A stretch of 64,000 bases of DNA from Austropuccinia psidii (lineage: Eukaryota; Basidiomycota; Pucciniomycetes; Pucciniales; Sphaerophragmiaceae): contig JALGQZ010000009.1 of NCBI GenBank assembly GCA_023105745.1, positions 17,594,564 to 17,658,563 of the forward strand, in the 5' to 3' direction. This document shows positions 49,784 through 60,345 of the stretch, in pieces; the stretch's first letter is position 1, and every line of letters starts with the position of its first letter. Below the pieces are notes generated by a model that did no database searches, was not told the DNA's origin, and saw only the letters and a list, made by a program, of their open reading frames with translations. Made by a program: the position numbers and the translations under genes.

Positions 49784-51698
49784 TGTAAGCTTGAGATATA
49801 TTTTACATACCCAAAGAGGCCACAATAGATATAAAATTAACTTTTATACTATGAATAACCCATAACTCATGCATATATCCAAACCTCATCATTTTTTATT
49901 GGATAAAAGATGAATACATTTTTGTGAGTAAGTAAGTCCATGAATTTAAGGCCAGATTTAAATTATACACAAAAATTCACCTAGGGTAGCTTCATGGAGT
50001 TAATAAGCTTAGATTAACTCTATGAGGTTTTAATATAGAAAATAATTCAACACCACATCATAAATATTGCATGAAAAAATTGTAAAGATTTTTTGTTTTT
50101 CTAAATTTCATGCGAAAATGATGGGAATGTGAGAAATCCCATGTTACATATACACTGAGATTAGTGTTATTCATGTTTGTGGAACTTAAAGATACAGTAT
50201 TCTTAAGTACAGTTTCTGTACACCCATAGTGGATATCAGTCTTGAAGCCAGAATTACTATTTATGACATGAAAATAGGTAAGGGGGAAAAAAGACATCAA
50301 ACAAAGCCAGGGTACCCAGCTTCTGAGGCCTATGAGGAATGTATATCTCTAAAGCTTGGATCCATGGCTTATAATGGCCCAATTAGTATAATAAAACCTT
50401 TTTGAGATTGGTTACAAAGTTAAAGTCCCATCAAATCATAAGAAAATAACAAATAAGCTGCTATTTTGATGTGACAAGGCAGAAAAGAGAAGCTCTGAAG
50501 CATGTAAGCCTGTAGATTATTCATTATTGTCCATTGATAAACCTTAAAAGAGTAATTAAAACCCTTTTTGGACTATTATCCATCCATTTACCTCATAGAA
50601 ATCAGCTATTACTGTGCTATTTGCAATTCTACATAGAAATAAGGTAAAAACTTCAAAAATTCATTCAAAATACAATTCTTAATGTATCCTTCTGAAACTT
50701 TCAGGACCAATGGGAAGAGGCATGACTCATATAAGAGCCAAAAATAATTATTTCTTAGTAATTCAAATTAATAGTTTTACTTACAGTCCATTTTTGATTA
50801 TTCCACATGAAACACTGAATCATCAAAAATTCACAGAAAATACAACCTGTGATTAATTTTCCAATAACTTTAATCAATTTGAGAAATTAATTTTTTTTTT
50901 AAATAAAATAGGATTAAAAGTGGCTACTCCTTTTATAATTAACCATATATGGGTTGGTAATCACATAAAAAGACTTAATTAAGTAATTATGATAATCTTA
51001 CATGACAACAGATGATGCAATCAATAATACAAAGAGGATAATTGTTTTCTCACTCACTTTTTTTTTAAGTTTTCTCCATTAAATGGCTCTGTGAGCTGTT
51101 GTTGACTTAAAAGAGGCCTCCTCTTGCTTTTTTTCCAAATCATCTTATTATCAAATTATATCTCTAGTACCAACAAGTATTTGTTCATACTTTTATTAAG
51201 TGTTTTAATTCTTTCAGAATCAATAATAAAGAAGTAAAATAATAGAAATATTCCATTCAAAATACATTTAGATATCATATTTGTTTTATTACTGCTATAA
51301 TACCATTTTTATCCTCTAAATCCACAAGTAATCTTTCAAATCACTCTACCAATTCTTTGAAAGGTATTATTGGAGTATTAGTGAGTGTTTTTATTTAATT
51401 CTTAAAGTTTTTCTCTATTAACAGTTTTTTTAAAGAATTATCATTATAATTATTCTTCCAGAAGATAATTATATATTAAAATGATTTTATTATTAAATAC
51501 TTCTTGTAATTGATTCTTGTAGACAATTACTTCTTACTGTTATTATCACAAGTAGTGTATAGAAATTACAAGAAATAATTAACTACTTAATTACTTAATT
51601 GTGGCTATAATAAATTTATTTTTCATATTTCATAAGAAAATTCATAGTACTGTTGATTAATAGTAATATTATCAACAGTTTCATAGACACATATTACA
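49784..51698 (+). mobile_element. Solo family-A LTR nested in a family-A 3' LTR
   Basis: 1915 bp from TGTAAGCTTGAGATA to CACATATTACA. Flanked by GTTTT at 49779-49783 and 51699-51703, a perfect 5-bp target duplication. The host LTR continues on both sides. The inner sequence matches the complete element's LTRs, including CCCATAACTCATGCATATATCC and GGGTACCCAGCTTCTGAGGCC. Confidence 0.9.
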
Positions 51699-51703
51699 GT
51701 TTT

Positions 51704-53684
51704 TGCAGGTCAGTAAATCCATGGCTTTAAAGCCATATTTTGATTATACACAAAGCTTCACCTATGGTAGATAGATAGGGTGAATAAACTAAAGTTAACC
51801 CTATTAGGTGGTAATATGCAAAAATCTCAACACCTCATGATAGATACCACATAAACAAGGTGTTAAATGTTTGTTTTTTGCCTTTTTATGCAAAAGTAAT
51901 GTGTTTCTCACAAATCCCATATTAAATATGCACCAAATTCAGTGTCGAAAACCTTTTAGCACTTATAAACTTACTATTTTGACATATATTACTGTTTCAC
52001 CCATAGTAGATATAAGTCTTGAGGGCTGAAGTACTATTTTTATGTAAAGAAGAGTCAGAGGGGACAAAAAAAATTGAAGAGAGCCAGGGTACCCAACTTC
52101 TGAGGCCTCTGAGGCATAGCCATATTCAAATATTGTATCCACAGTAGATTCTGTCCCAATTAGTCTGTTAAAACCTTTTGGGAACTATTTTTACTAAGGC
52201 TAAGTCCCATTAATCATGAGAAAACAGCATATAAGCTGCTACTTTGAAATTCAAGGAAGGTAATGAACACCTTTTACCCTTTTTTCCAATTGAATTATTC
52301 ATTATTTTCCATTCCTAAGCCAAAAAGGATTAATTAAAGCCCTTTTGGACTAGTATTCATACAATTACTTTTTCTTAAACAATTGTTGCTACACTATTTG
52401 GCTGTATCATGTAGAAATAGAGTAAAAACTTCAAAGTTTATTTTAAATACAATTCTTAATTTATTACTCTTAATCTTTCATTGCCAATGGAGAAAATAAA
52501 AATAAACACTAAAAGCAAAATTGATTTTGGTTTAATAATCTCAATCAACAGTTTCACTTACAGTCTAATCTTGATGATTATACATGAAACACTAAAAATT
52601 CAAAATTTCACAGATGTTACAGTATGTTATGAAATTACCAATTCCATTTATGAAATTTGGGGAAAAAAATTATTTTAGATAAGATGAAGAATTCCTGTGG
52701 TAAATTTATCATTTCTTAATCATTAATGGGGTAGTATCCACATGAAATCACTTAATTAAGTAATTATGATATTTTTATGTTACAAGTGACTTAACCATGA
52801 ACACAAATGGGTCAAGTTCTTTCTAATATCTTGATTTTTTAGCTGAATAACTTTCAAACCTCTGTGAGCTGTTATGAACTTGAAAGAAGTCAAATATTGC
52901 TGTTTTTTCCAAGAATCATCCACTCATCACTTCAAACTTATAAATTGATACTTTTATAACACTAAATGTTGATATGAAAGTATCCTTATATATTTTAAAT
53001 TATTTTAAATCATTAAAAGATGTGAAATAAGCAATATTTCTGTTTAATTAAATTGTTTATTGATAACTTGAATTTTACTTTATTGAATTTCTGATTAATT
53101 TTTATAAATCCACAAGTACCCTTCTGGCCTTACTCAAAAACCCACAGCTCTGTAATTTCTATGAATTTTAAAGGTTTGGGGCTCTTATTTTTTTCTCATT
53201 GCTATTTATTATTTTGATTCTTTGTACTTATAGAGGTTGGTATTAATTTTTTTTAGATATAGAGTTTATAGTTCTTTTGTGTCTAATTTTCTCTTAAATT
53301 TCTTTAGAAAATAATTCTCTTTTATAATATTATTCTTCTTGAATAATATTTTTGAATATTGTTTATTCCATAAAATGTTATTGTGCAATTAAAATTCTTT
53401 TTTAAGTATAATTGACTCTGGTGGAGTAATAATACTCTTATCTGAAATATGGTTCATAAAATATTTTTAATAATAAAATAATTGTCTTATCTCAGTTATT
53501 AAATAATTTTATTTTTCTTAATATAGTTTATCATATAATTCAATCATAAATTTTATAATTTTTAAGTAATTTAAAACTTAAAACCTTGTGGTTATGACCA
53601 AATCTCTTCATGATATTGATTTCCTAGGTACATTAAAAGTAAAGAAACCCTATTTGTCTATTTCCTTAAGAGACAAATCTTAAA
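51704..53684 (+). repeat. 3' LTR of the older family-A element, second part
   Basis: Resumes after the nested LTR: AGTAAATCCATGG and TTCACCTATGGTAG follow in family-A order. The 3' half matches the 5' LTR at 40640-41624. The end is placed at AGACAAATCTTAAA, the decayed form of GACACACCTTACA. The frame at 52481-52678 lies inside the LTR and is not a gene. Confidence 0.8.
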
Positions 53685-53986
53685 AATATTTTTTCTTACT
53701 TGATTTGATAGTACTTCATTACTAACATATCATAGCCATCTTGAAATTCAGGATATACTGTGTTATTTCAAATCCAAATGATTTGTTTTGGAATCAACAT
53801 TCTTGTAATGATACTTTTACTGGGGGCTATGAAGTAGTTATATTTAATTATATCACCAATATCCTTTTATAAAATAAAAGAAAGAAGTCACTCAAGGTTT
53901 TCTCTTCAAACAATAAAATTAATATGTCACAAAACGTAAAATATACTTTGAGCTTTTATATCTTTTCCATACTCAGGTTAAAGTGG
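53685..53986. other. Short AT-rich spacer, nothing recognised
   Basis: Lies between the older family-A element and the third family-C copy. No feature seen. Confidence 0.4.
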
Positions 53987-55540
53987 TGTGGGAACTCCTC
54001 TTGTGTGGGATAAAATGAGGCAGTACCTGGAAGGGGAAATTACAAGAAAACAGTTTTGAATTGCTGTTCAAGCTTGTAACCCTTGCTCTGCTTGTGTGTC
54101 AGAATAATCTGAACTGCCCTTCCTGAAAAATGCTGAATTATCTTAACTTGAGTTCACAATCAATTTATTTATTGATGGTGGCTAATTCAGAAAAGTGTAT
54201 TCAACAGACTCAATCAGACTTTGCTTGATCTCAAAATATTTATTTAACCTTTTTGATATAGCACTATTTAATTAACCAAAAGAAATAAATAAAAAAACTA
54301 TCACAAATCACACAAAATACTACTACAACAATAATTCAAAATAATCTGGAGACACTAGGCTAATAATAATACTAAATGAAACAATCAAACACTTTTTATG
54401 GTTAATGATTTATTATTTATTTATTTACTTTTTATATAATGAAATTCTGATATGACCAGACTAATTGATAGCCACTCTTTGATAATTAAATTTGATAATA
54501 ATTCTTCCTTTTTTTTAATAAGATAGCACTAATCTATTCTTATAATAGGTATTTTTCCTTTATAATTAATGAAATGTCCTTTTAGTGACCAAAGTATGCC
54601 TTTATGAAATTAAATAATAATATTAACTCCTTAAAAAATAACTAAATGACCCTTCTTTTCCTTCTTCAAAGCTTTGATTGCTTATAATAAGGTGAAATTC
54701 TTTTTAAAATACTATTTTATTTAATTTAAGTTCATAAGACTATTATGTAAAGCCTTTTTTATCCTTTATATAATCAAATTATATTATAAATTTTTCTTTT
54801 TTTTTTTTATAAGACTTTTTTTTTTTAACAGACTGATTCTTATTTTGAAGACTTTTTTTATTATAAGACTATTATATAAGGCCTTTTTATCCTTTATACA
54901 ATAGAATTATATATTTTTTTAGACTAGTTAACCTGATAGTCAGGGATGAATTTAAATCCACTTTCCACTTTTGGGGGGATAAAAGACATGAGGGAAAGAG
55001 GAAAAATTTGGGGGAGAGAGGCCTTCTATTTATAATTTTTGGGCTCTCCATGGAAGGTGTTCAAAAAGAGGGACTTAGAATTTTTCAGTTTCTTTTGGCT
55101 GGGAAAATTCTTTTCTGGTGGTCCCACCTAAATGATGTCATTTATGTAAATCATTGCATCATTTATTTGATTGATGATGTCATTTGTTGGGTTGCTTACT
55201 AATTTGAGGTGTTTTTGCTGGTGCTTATTTGAACTTTATTACTAATCCTTAGACTTGCTGACTAATCCTCCATGGTACCTGCATCCTTTAACTCCCTAAG
55301 TATTACTAATCAAGTAATCTGATTACTAATACTTTCTTAACTCCTTCCTGCTTATGTAATCTGTTTATGTATCCTCCTTCTGCTGTCTTGAATTTAGAAT
55401 TTTAGATTTTTGAGGCCAATTTGTGGGTTGAAAGCTAATTTTATTTTAAGGTTAGGTTTCAGGTATTTTCCAAACTTTAAAAGGATTTTCCAAAAATTAG
55501 ACATTTTTAATTAAGTTTTTTTTTTCTTTATGTCTTCAAT

Positions 55541-55735
55541 GTGGATTGAACCAATGACATGGCCATTTTCCTTGAAACAAGGCATCACCTTACACTACAA
55601 GCATTTTGCAGTCGTTTCGGTCCGCAACGTCACCCGACAAAGGCTGTATCACCCGCAACAATTGGGTGACGTTGCGGACCAAAACGACTGCAAAATGCTT
55701 GTAGTGTTACCAACTGGGACAAAGATCCTTTTCTT
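55541..55735 (-). pseudogene. tRNA-like remnant split by the MITE
   Basis: With the MITE and one TTA removed, the minus strand reads TGTCCCAGTTGG (one mismatch from the A-box form TRGCNNAGYNGG), then GGTAAGGTGATGCC, and about 50 bases after the A box GGTTCAATCC, a B-box-like sequence one base short. Spacing is as in a tRNA, but the anticodon and T stems pair poorly. It is either a decayed tRNA gene or the head of a SINE. Confidence 0.35.
55593..55706. mobile_element. 114-bp CACTA-type MITE
   Basis: A near-perfect foldback: arms 55593-55635 and 55664-55706 (43 bp each, one mismatch) enclose a 28-base centre. The tips are CACTACAAGC and GCTTGTAGTG, the terminal sequence typical of CACTA (CMC/EnSpm) DNA transposons. 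TTA at 55590-55592 and 55707-55709 is the 3-bp target duplication expected for that superfamily. It has no coding capacity and must depend on a transposase elsewhere. CpG is plentiful in the arms, unlike the surroundings, so it looks recent. Confidence 0.88.
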
Positions 55736-55830
55736 TTGTTTCCAACAGAAGCTACCCATAGGGGTACTTCTACTTTTCACTCCCCTCAAAAAAAAAATTT
55801 TATTAAGCTGATATGGTATGGCATACCACA

Positions 55831-57985
55831 ATGGGTCATAAGTAAGCCCATATTATATGGAGAATTAAGAGCTACAATATGAAAGTATTTTGAGCTCTTG
55901 ATTTCAAAGAATTACTAAGCTATGAAGGCTTTAAGTTTATTATCCCATATAGAGCTGTAAGGATCTATTATATGGTATATTGAGAAATATGGCTTAATTT
56001 TGATGTTCCAGATGCTTCCCAAGGCTTTCTATACTTACATGACCCATAAACTCACTAATAAGAGGCCCCAGACACCTAAAAAGCACCAAAACAATTCTGA
56101 ATAGTATATAAAAGAAAATGTTCACCTTTTATGGGGGTATAATGGAAAATTGTGGTCCCAATTTCACAGTTGATATAACTTAAAGAGTTCATTGGTCTTG
56201 TAATACCACAAGTGATTCAAAATAGTGAGATCTTTAACTATTTGGCCATTTTAAAAGGTTAAAGACCTTCCACTACCTCAAATTGAGGTAAAAAGAGGTC
56301 TTCTACTTACAAAAATATACATTCACCTTCTTGTTTATTTGAATTATTATCTATCAAATATGTCTCAAAAAAGTAGTCCTCCTAAAGTAAGCCATATATA
56401 ATAATAGCACTATTTCCTTTAGAGGTTATTATGTTAATCCTTGCATCTAGGGATTTCAGAAGATTAATCACAAATAAGTTATTATTATGGAGCTATTCTG
56501 GACTTCTTATAGCTAATAATCCTATTTCACACTCATATTCATAGTTATTAGCTTAACAATCAATGTCAGCCTGTGACTCAAAACCAGAGCACAAGCATGA
56601 CAGCCAAAATACCATAAACCAATGGTATAGCCAAGATACCACCAAAACATGGAGCTGAGCCAAATAAGCTCAAAAGGTATCAAAAGAAAGCGGAAACTCA
56701 CCTCTTTCTGAAAATATAAGTCCCATCACCATAGGACAAGAAATAACAAAGTTATTGCTGAGCATAAACCTTAATTTTCACCTCTCATCTAAAATCTAGA
56801 AGGAGAGGCTTAACCCCATCAAATGGGTATTCAAAATGAAGCTCTAGGCCAGGGCTATCCAATGGTACCAGCTAAACTGAGCTAGCACCAATATTACTGG
56901 AGTTATGGTCAATTTCAGGCCAAATAAGGGTGAACAAAACATTCACCGCTCATCTAACTTCTACAGTTTTAGTGTGGGATACCTGAAGTGGGGTATTTTT
57001 GGAAAGGGAACAATCAGGGCTATCTGATGGTGCCATTTATTTCCCCATAGCTCAACTAGAACAAAAGCTATGGGGCAAACAAGCCCAATACAGCTTTTTG
57101 CCCAAAATACGCAGATGTACAAAAATCTTGTACATGGGATAGCTTTGCCATATTTAATGATACCCATATCAAATGAGGTACCATTGTGTATAGCACATAC
57201 AGGGCTACACACTGAACCAATTCTGAGGTTGATATCTCAAGAATTGACAAAGTTATGGCTGTTTTAAGGTCAAACTCCCACCTGCTGTCATATACAGCCT
57301 TACCATGGGATAATATCCCATAACCATGAATATGAGGTGTCAAATAGATGAAGAAGCATGTTTTACTTCAATACCTCATATGTCAGTCAATACTGGGGTC
57401 CCATACAGTTTCTGTAAAGCATTCTATGCGTCATACACGTCAGAATCAGGCTGTGAGGTCCTCAGATGAAAATTTTCACCCTGTATTGGTGAAAGCCGCC
57501 CAGATGTGGTTTCAAAACCCCATTTGAGCCCAATACAGGTTATACAGTCTGTTTGCAAACCACAAGCCAGTACTAGAAAGTGAAAAAATCTTCACTTCCT
57601 CTACGTGGAAAGGTCTAGCACCCTTTCCACCCCATTTCAGGATAAAAAGGAGGCTTTTCACAGCCAGAATAGCTTTCCTCATCCTGCTCTTGAATAACCT
57701 ACTTAGTAAACTGTCAAAAACAGTTTTACTCTTGGTTAATAGTCAGGTATACTCTTAAATTAAAGTAGTGTAGTCTTTATTATTGTAGCCCAACAGGTAA
57801 AGCTGCACCCAGGGCTTTCAACAGCGCTCACCACCACTATATTCATTATAGTAAAGCCCTTTTATTTTAAATTAAATCCATCTTAAACCTTTACAAATCA
57901 TTTATAAACTATTTTCCACGTGTCACAGTCATAGTTTTAGTTGTAAATAGCTTTATTACTGCTCCATCATAGACTCATCCTGACA
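55831..57985 (+). repeat. Family-D 5' LTR
   Basis: The 3' end is fixed by CATCCTGACA directly before the primer site. The last ~850 bp match the decayed D LTRs at 4561-5700 (minus) and 12560-13717. A GGATAAAAAGGAGG sequence near 57640 is a possible TATA region followed by the transcribed part of the LTR. The 5' edge is uncertain: it may lie at or after the end of the family-C copy, or that copy may be nested inside the LTR. A tandem repeat fills 56779-57480. Inner frames (56961-57343) fall within the repeats and are not genes. Confidence 0.7.
56779..57480 (+). repeat. ~165-bp tandem repeat inside the family-D LTR
   Basis: Imperfect units with CACC at 56779, 56944, 57279 and 57477, plus a diverged junction near 57109; spacing is about 165-170 bp, the last unit longer. 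Recurring parts: CACC-TCATCTAA at unit starts, GGGCTATC-ATGGT-CC in the middle, and AAAGTTATGGCT-type bases near unit ends. Confidence 0.65.
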
Positions 57986-58003
57986 TTTTGGTGGCCTGGC
58001 CGT
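57986..58003 (+). other. Primer-binding site, family-D element
   Basis: TTTTGGTGGCCTGGCCGTG follows the LTR end and resembles the primer sites of both family-A elements. Confidence 0.7.
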
Positions 58004-58029
58004 GTTTTAAACTTTTTTGGACCTTATAA

Positions 58030-58563
58030 GTAAGTTTTTCTCTTATTTTCTATTTTCTGACAATTTTTTTACATTTTTTAGGCGTATTTTCTTTTAAAAT
58101 ATACATTTTTATATATATTTTACTTTATTACTCATATTATAAGAGTATTTACCACATGGTTAATACCCACTGGAACCTTTATTTTTGGCGTGTTTACATA
58201 TAAAACACTTAAAGCCATCAATAAGTCCTGTATTCTTGATTGAATAAGGACACCTCTGACTGAAAAACCATCAGTTGAGGCGTGGTTAAGTGTATTTTTA
58301 ACTCAATTACACTTATACAGAACCACTTATTCAGATTACACTTGAAACCACAAGTGTATCTATGGGATACTGGCACACAAACAGTGTGACAGGGTACCAA
58401 AAAGCTGTAATTCTGATGTGGAATTGTTGATTCAATTACACTGTCATTATACAGGGCATATTGTAGTAACATACAAGCCCAGAGGCCAATCCTAGACGTG
58501 CAAAACCAACATTGTTGAGAAGTCTTAACTGACATAAGCCCTCTTTTTCCTGCCTTGATTCAG
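58030..58563 (+). other. Predicted leader intron that would create the gag start codon
   Basis: GTAAGT at 58030-58035 is a strong donor. At the other end AACTGAC (branch point-like) is followed by a pyrimidine-rich tract and GATTCAG at 58563. Joining A58029 to TG at 58564-58565 makes an ATG in frame with the first gag frame, which otherwise has no ATG at its start (the unspliced codon is GTG). The acceptor and following TGGAAG are conserved in the decayed left copy. Confidence 0.6.
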
Positions 58564-58910
58564 TGGAAGAAAATTACATCCCACTTGAGACCCAGTCACA
58601 GGCCAACACACCAGTGACACCCTCAGAACCAGAGGGCAGCAAGGGCAAAGGAAAGAGGCACAGTGAAGGTCTCATTACAGCCAAAAAGTGGACACCCATA
58701 GCCACTCAGAGGAGTAGAAAACCACTAAACTCTGCTTCAATACAAGGTAAACCAACCTTAACCACTTGTACAGGAAAGATTACAATTATTAACCCAGTTG
58801 TAACTTCCAAAGGCAAACTACCCAAGTCAGCAGACAATAAATTTGTACAAGGCACAGTCAAAGGTAAATACCCTAATAACATAAGGTTTTTGACTGCTTG
58901 CAAACACTGA
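58564..58910 (+). CDS. Family-D gag, first frame
   Basis: A frame of about 115 codons beginning EENYIPLETQSQANTP after the predicted splice. It is rich in Lys, Ser and Thr with KKWTPIATQRSRKP. The decayed left copy keeps the same start, including KKWTPIAT. It ends in TGA at 58908-58910, and the next frame has an ATG one base later (TGATATG). Function unknown; probably the N-terminus of gag or a small accessory protein. No transmembrane or catalytic motif seen. Confidence 0.6.
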
Positions 58911-58911
58911 T

Positions 58912-59631
58912 ATGTCCCCTGCATACCTCAGAGACCTTGGCTTCCAAAGGAACCAGCCAGAGGACAGAGAAGGATTGTCCAGAACCAGAAGACCAGGAAG
59001 AGGACACCTTGGACACAGTGGTGGAGGAAAAACAATGAGGGAGATAATATCAACCTTGCCATTCACACTCCAATTCAACAGAGACCTCAAACCAGAGGAC
59101 TGGAAGGATATGGATCAAGTTCTTCAGATCCACCAACTCCTCAAAGACTTATTTCAATGGATCATGGACAACAAGAGGTTCAACCTAGCAACTCACTGGG
59201 CAGAACTTGGATCAAGTTGCCAGAAGATCTGTCTCAAAGACATAGACTTCAAAGACCTTATGGTAATCACCAAAGGTTGGAATCCTACCAGGCAGCACAG
59301 ACTCCTGGAGGCAAGGGCACAAAGGATAAGGGAGAATCAAGCCACTATCCAAGCAATAGAAGAACAATTAACCCAGACAGGGCCTACTCATATTCCTTCA
59401 TGTTCACAAGGAGCAGGCCAAATCAGCTCTCCAGTGGCTTCACACCATTCAGAAACCAGCAGAACAGTGGCCAAGAGTCACCATTCTTCACAATTCCAGG
59501 AGGTTTCCAGGAGAAGACAAGGAAACAAGGGCAAGAACAAAGCCTCCTTCAACCAGAGGAGGAAAGAGTCAGACCCCATGATCCAGAAGCTGTTAGATTT
59601 GGTAAAAGAAGTACACAAGAACCAGAAGTAG
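58912..59631 (+). CDS. Family-D gag-region frame 2, overlapping the main gag frame
   Basis: 239 codons from MSPAYLRDLGFQRNQPEDRE to VKEVHKNQK. The middle reads as an ordered protein ([20 protein letters not shown], then [20 protein letters not shown]), followed by a helical stretch ([18 protein letters not shown]) and a Ser/Arg/Lys-rich tail. The frame from 59157 overlaps it by 475 bases in the -1 frame. The arrangement is like that in family A, where a frame ending in NMARTLMELTSKEQ overlaps the main gag frame. No known domain is recognised. Confidence 0.6.
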   Translation: MSPAYLRDLGFQRNQPEDREGLSRTRRPGRGHLGHSGGGKTMREIISTLPFTLQFNRDLKPEDWKDMDQVLQIHQLLKDLFQWIMDNKRFNLATHWAELGSSCQKICLKDIDFKDLMVITKGWNPTRQHRLLEARAQRIRENQATIQAIEEQLTQTGPTHIPSCSQGAGQISSPVASHHSETSRTVAKSHHSSQFQEVSRRRQGNKGKNKASFNQRRKESDPMIQKLLDLVKEVHKNQK

Positions 59632-60345
59632 TTTTAAACCACTCTAGAATCAGTAGTCCTAGTAATAGAAACATTACCCCCACTCAGACTGAAAATAACA
59701 TTGTCACATCTGAGAGTAATATCAACAGTGATACACTGTGGTTACAAATGTCCCAATATGCTGAACAATCTGCAAAGCAGTTTGCAGAAATTAAAGCTAG
59801 CCAAGAGAGGATGAGACAAACTCAAGCCTCCTTGGAACAAATAGTTAATAATCTTCAAGAAGGATATGCTCAACTGAGCAAAGCCTCTGAAGAAACCAAC
59901 AAAAGACTGAATATAGTCTTTGAAGAACAACACCACAGCACAAGGGACAGGGAGTGTCTGGATCAAGACATTAACAAATTGTTTAATGCCTATCATAGCT
60001 TGAAGCCCCAACCACAAGGCCAAGCTATGGAGAATCCATATCAACCAGATGACATCAAACCAGATGCCATGTTGTTGAATAAAGCAAGATCTCCATCACA
60101 ATACCAGGATGGAGATGGCATGTCTTATTCAGAGAAGGAAGCCTTGAAACAGCTTCCTGAGGCCTCAAACTGGCCCAAATTCTCTGGATCAGGAGAATAT
60201 GATCATATGGAACTCATAGATTATATTTATGGACTCTTCAATGACGTACCAAGCATACCAGACTACTGGATTACTGCTAGATTGAATACTGCATTTAAAG
60301 GTCATGCAAGTATATGGTACACAGAAATGAAAGAAATCCATGGTG
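59157..60345 (+). CDS. Family-D gag, main N-terminal frame
   Basis: Open from 59157 to beyond 60345. The first 160 codons overlap the previous frame and are Gln/Pro/Arg-rich. The rest is gag-like: a coiled-coil region ([20 protein letters not shown] and on through [17 protein letters not shown]), then the capsid segment [20 protein letters not shown] and [20 protein letters not shown]. Near 60340 a small deletion moves the reading into the frame of 60314-63271; after that point this frame ([12 protein letters not shown]) is out of register. This copy therefore cannot make a full gag-pol product. Confidence 0.75.

Larger units (their letters stand above)
53987..55830 (+). mobile_element. Family-C LTR-like element, copy 3
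   Basis: Begins TGTGGGAACTCCTCTTGTG and ends ATGGTATGGCATACCACA, matching both tips of copy 1. Shared inner blocks include AAAATGAGGCAGTACCTGG (54012) and GGGGGAGAGAGGCCTTCTATTTATA (55010). GTGG on the left and ATGG on the right may be a decayed 4-bp target duplication. It contains the CACTA-like MITE near its 3' end. No coding region; the frames at 55008-55202 and 55530-55811 are chance, the latter running through the MITE. Confidence 0.7.

Noticed and set aside
55530..55811. 93-codon frame spanning the MITE
   Set aside because: The frame runs through both MITE arms and unrelated flanks; the foldback explains the sequence better.
56961..57343. Overlapping frames inside the family-D LTR
   Set aside because: They follow the tandem repeats and are not kept in the decayed LTR copies.
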